Of a DNA stretch of 64,000 nucleotides, positions 63,083-64,000 are shown in pieces. Location: assembly GCA_017504405.1 (NCBI GenBank), contig JAFVRG010000006.1, forward strand, positions 1 to 64,000. Reading direction: 5' to 3'. Positions within the stretch are counted from its first letter, which is position 1, and the number at the start of each line of letters is the position of its first letter. The notes beneath the pieces are model-generated. The model searched no databases. It was given only the letters and a program-made list of their open reading frames with translations, and was not told the DNA's origin. Source of the DNA: Clostridia bacterium (GTDB lineage Bacteria; Bacillota; Clostridia; Oscillospirales; CAG-272). A program made the position numbers and the translations under genes.

Positions 63083-63838
63083 TTATTCCACCCCCATAAT
63101 TATTTCTTCATCGAAGCTACAGTTATCACAGTATACTTGCAGCTCTTCGAGCAGTCGCTCGCTCGATTTATATTTTTGCCTAATAGCATAAATATCCTGT
63201 ATTCTATGTAGCGGTACTGATTTTATCATTTTGTTGTTTATATCGTATATGATGCAATAATTCGTCTGATCGTACAAATATCCGTAACAGTAATCAAACG
63301 CAAACGCCTTATACCTTTCGTTTGTTTCTTTATCCCTGAAATGCAAAATCTGATGTGTTTCACAGGCGTTGGCGAAAGCATCCAACTCCTTATCAAACGT
63401 CAGCATCTCTCGTTTGTACTGAGGTAAACGACTGTATTCATTCAACAACCCCCGTATGTAAACCGATATCTCCTGTGCCGTTATAAGCACCTCTGACGTT
63501 TCTATCTCATCATAGCACGGCATAGCCTCCTTAGTCGGTCTTATCCAAATATATTCCTCTAATACATTCAACTCTTCGCCGTTAAAATAAACCTTGTCTA
63601 TAACGGTATTGACGGCACTGTATATTTTTTCTCCGTCCTTTCTATTATACTCATTCGTCAGAATTTCTTCAATTTCGTTACGTCTTGCTTTTCTAACCTC
63701 AACAAGTGTAGGGATAAGCTTATTCAGCAAGGCGTTTTTGTTTGATTTCCCATTTTTCATAAAACCAAAACGCAAGGCGTCGTTTTCCAATATATTGGCC
63801 ACAAATAACGACACCTTTATCTTAATTTTATCAGTCAT
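63083..63838 (-). CDS. RHH-like N terminus plus WYL-like domain regulator
   Basis: 251 residues from ATG 63838 (AAGGGG eight bases upstream; the frame extends three codons further). Residues 1-45 (DKIKIKVSLFVANILENDAL ... NKNALLNKLIPTLVE) resemble a ribbon-helix-helix DNA-binding segment. The C-terminal part, about 165-235 (ETHQILHFRDKETNERYKAF, DYCYGYLYDQTNYCIIYDI, IKSVPLHRIQDIYAI), has the beta-barrel pattern of WYL domains, ligand-sensing modules of regulators often tied to phage defence; RHH-WYL proteins accompany some type VI-D CRISPR loci. It has its own promoter, is divergent from a gene beyond the window, and is followed by the small basic protein. Assignment is by pattern only. Confidence 0.55.
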   Translation of the reverse strand: MTDKIKIKVSLFVANILENDALRFGFMKNGKSNKNALLNKLIPTLVEVRKARRNEIEEILTNEYNRKDGEKIYSAVNTVIDKVYFNGEELNVLEEYIWIRPTKEAMPCYDEIETSEVLITAQEISVYIRGLLNEYSRLPQYKREMLTFDKELDAFANACETHQILHFRDKETNERYKAFAFDYCYGYLYDQTNYCIIYDINNKMIKSVPLHRIQDIYAIRQKYKSSERLLEELQVYCDNCSFDEEIIMGVE

Positions 63839-63858
63839 AACCATCACCCCTTATGCTA

Positions 63859-63887
63859 ATTATACAACTTGTCTACCCAAAAGTCAA
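63859..63887 (-). promoter_or_regulatory. promoter of the WYL-like gene
   Basis: Minus strand: TTGACT (63887-63882), 17-base spacer, TATAAT (63864-63859). Confidence 0.8.
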
Positions 63888-63908
63888 TGAAATTCAGAAT
63901 AATTTCAT
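63887..63908. promoter_or_regulatory. palindromic putative operator 1
   Basis: ATGAAATT-CAGAAT-AATTTCAT, perfect 8-bp inverted repeat abutting the -35 box of the WYL-like gene. TTGTCTAC occurs on either side (about 63869 and 63913). Confidence 0.5.
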
Positions 63909-63947
63909 ATTTTTGTCTACTTAAGAATCACAAACACAGGAGACGCA

Positions 63948-63960
63948 ATTTCATTGAAAT
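63948..63960. promoter_or_regulatory. palindromic putative operator 2
   Basis: ATTTCA-T-TGAAAT, perfect 6-bp arms sharing the half-site sequence of operator 1 and overlapping the -35 box of the rightward promoter. Confidence 0.5.
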
Positions 63961-63982
63961 CGATTTTTTTATTTGGTATAAT
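63954..63982 (+). promoter_or_regulatory. promoter of a gene beyond the right edge
   Basis: TTGAAA 63954-63959, 17-base spacer, TATAAT 63977-63982, then AAGGAAGG at 63990-63997, an apparent ribosome site for a rightward gene starting just outside the window. Confidence 0.75.
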
Positions 63983-64000
63983 ATAGATGAAGGAAGGATA

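Overview
The window reads as chromosomal DNA of an anaerobic, probably spore-forming low-to-mid GC Clostridia-type Firmicute, most likely a gut bacterium. The basis is Rex, a DnaD/DnaC-like primosome pair, dipicolinate synthase (dpaA/dpaB, spore cortex/core chemistry), a biotin-dependent Na+-pumping decarboxylase, ECF-type vitamin transporters, sigma-A promoters of TTGACA-N17-TATAAT type, strong GGAGG ribosome sites, and a large set of intracellular glycan enzymes. The taxonomic level below class is not resolvable by eye.

Layout. 0-2 kb: a zinc-ribbon XRE regulator and a HEPN-like gene interrupted by a single in-frame TGA. 2-7.8 kb: a carbohydrate module (AraC regulator, 2-hydroxyacid dehydrogenase, TIM-barrel isomerase, unknown toroid protein), a decayed stretch, a GH29 fucosidase and a small membrane protein. 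7.9-24.5 kb: the housekeeping core, with mnmG, rimI-tsaD, rex-dnaD-dnaC, dpaAB, trkA-trkH, an ECF S component, the four-gene sodium-pump decarboxylase operon (gamma, biotin carrier, beta, alpha), a lipoprotein, and a TPP-riboswitch-controlled ThiT-like transporter.

24.5-62.9 kb is an accessory carbohydrate/xenobiotic region built from repeated small modules. Each module is typically an AraC-type regulator next to, or divergent from, Gfo/Idh/MocA dehydrogenases and hydrolases. In total the window has six AraC regulators, seven Gfo/Idh/MocA proteins, two sugar-phosphate-isomerase-fold TIM barrels, two GH2 enzymes, one GH42-like enzyme, a parallel beta-helix protein, three unassigned alpha/alpha-toroid-like proteins, L-rhamnose isomerase (with a second truncated copy), an SGNH esterase and a GPH-family sugar symporter. 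A tightly coupled operon of old-yellow-enzyme, SDR and fumarate-reductase-like flavoprotein sits divergent from an AraC-Gfo-Gfo-toroid operon. None of the glycan enzymes has an evident signal peptide, so substrates are probably imported as small glycosides and processed in the cytoplasm, possibly in part by oxidation/elimination chemistry rather than simple hydrolysis.

63-64 kb: a 41-residue basic protein translationally coupled to an RHH-WYL-like regulator. The regulator diverges from a gene beyond the window edge, and palindromic putative operators lie between the two promoters.

The most interesting candidates are the OYE/SDR/flavoprotein triad beside Gfo/Idh dehydrogenases (24.5-33.3 kb), the modular AraC-Gfo/Idh region as a whole, a run of five consecutive hairpins at 33.3-33.5 kb, a three-copy intergenic repeat that brackets the rhaA duplication, and the RHH-WYL locus at the right edge.
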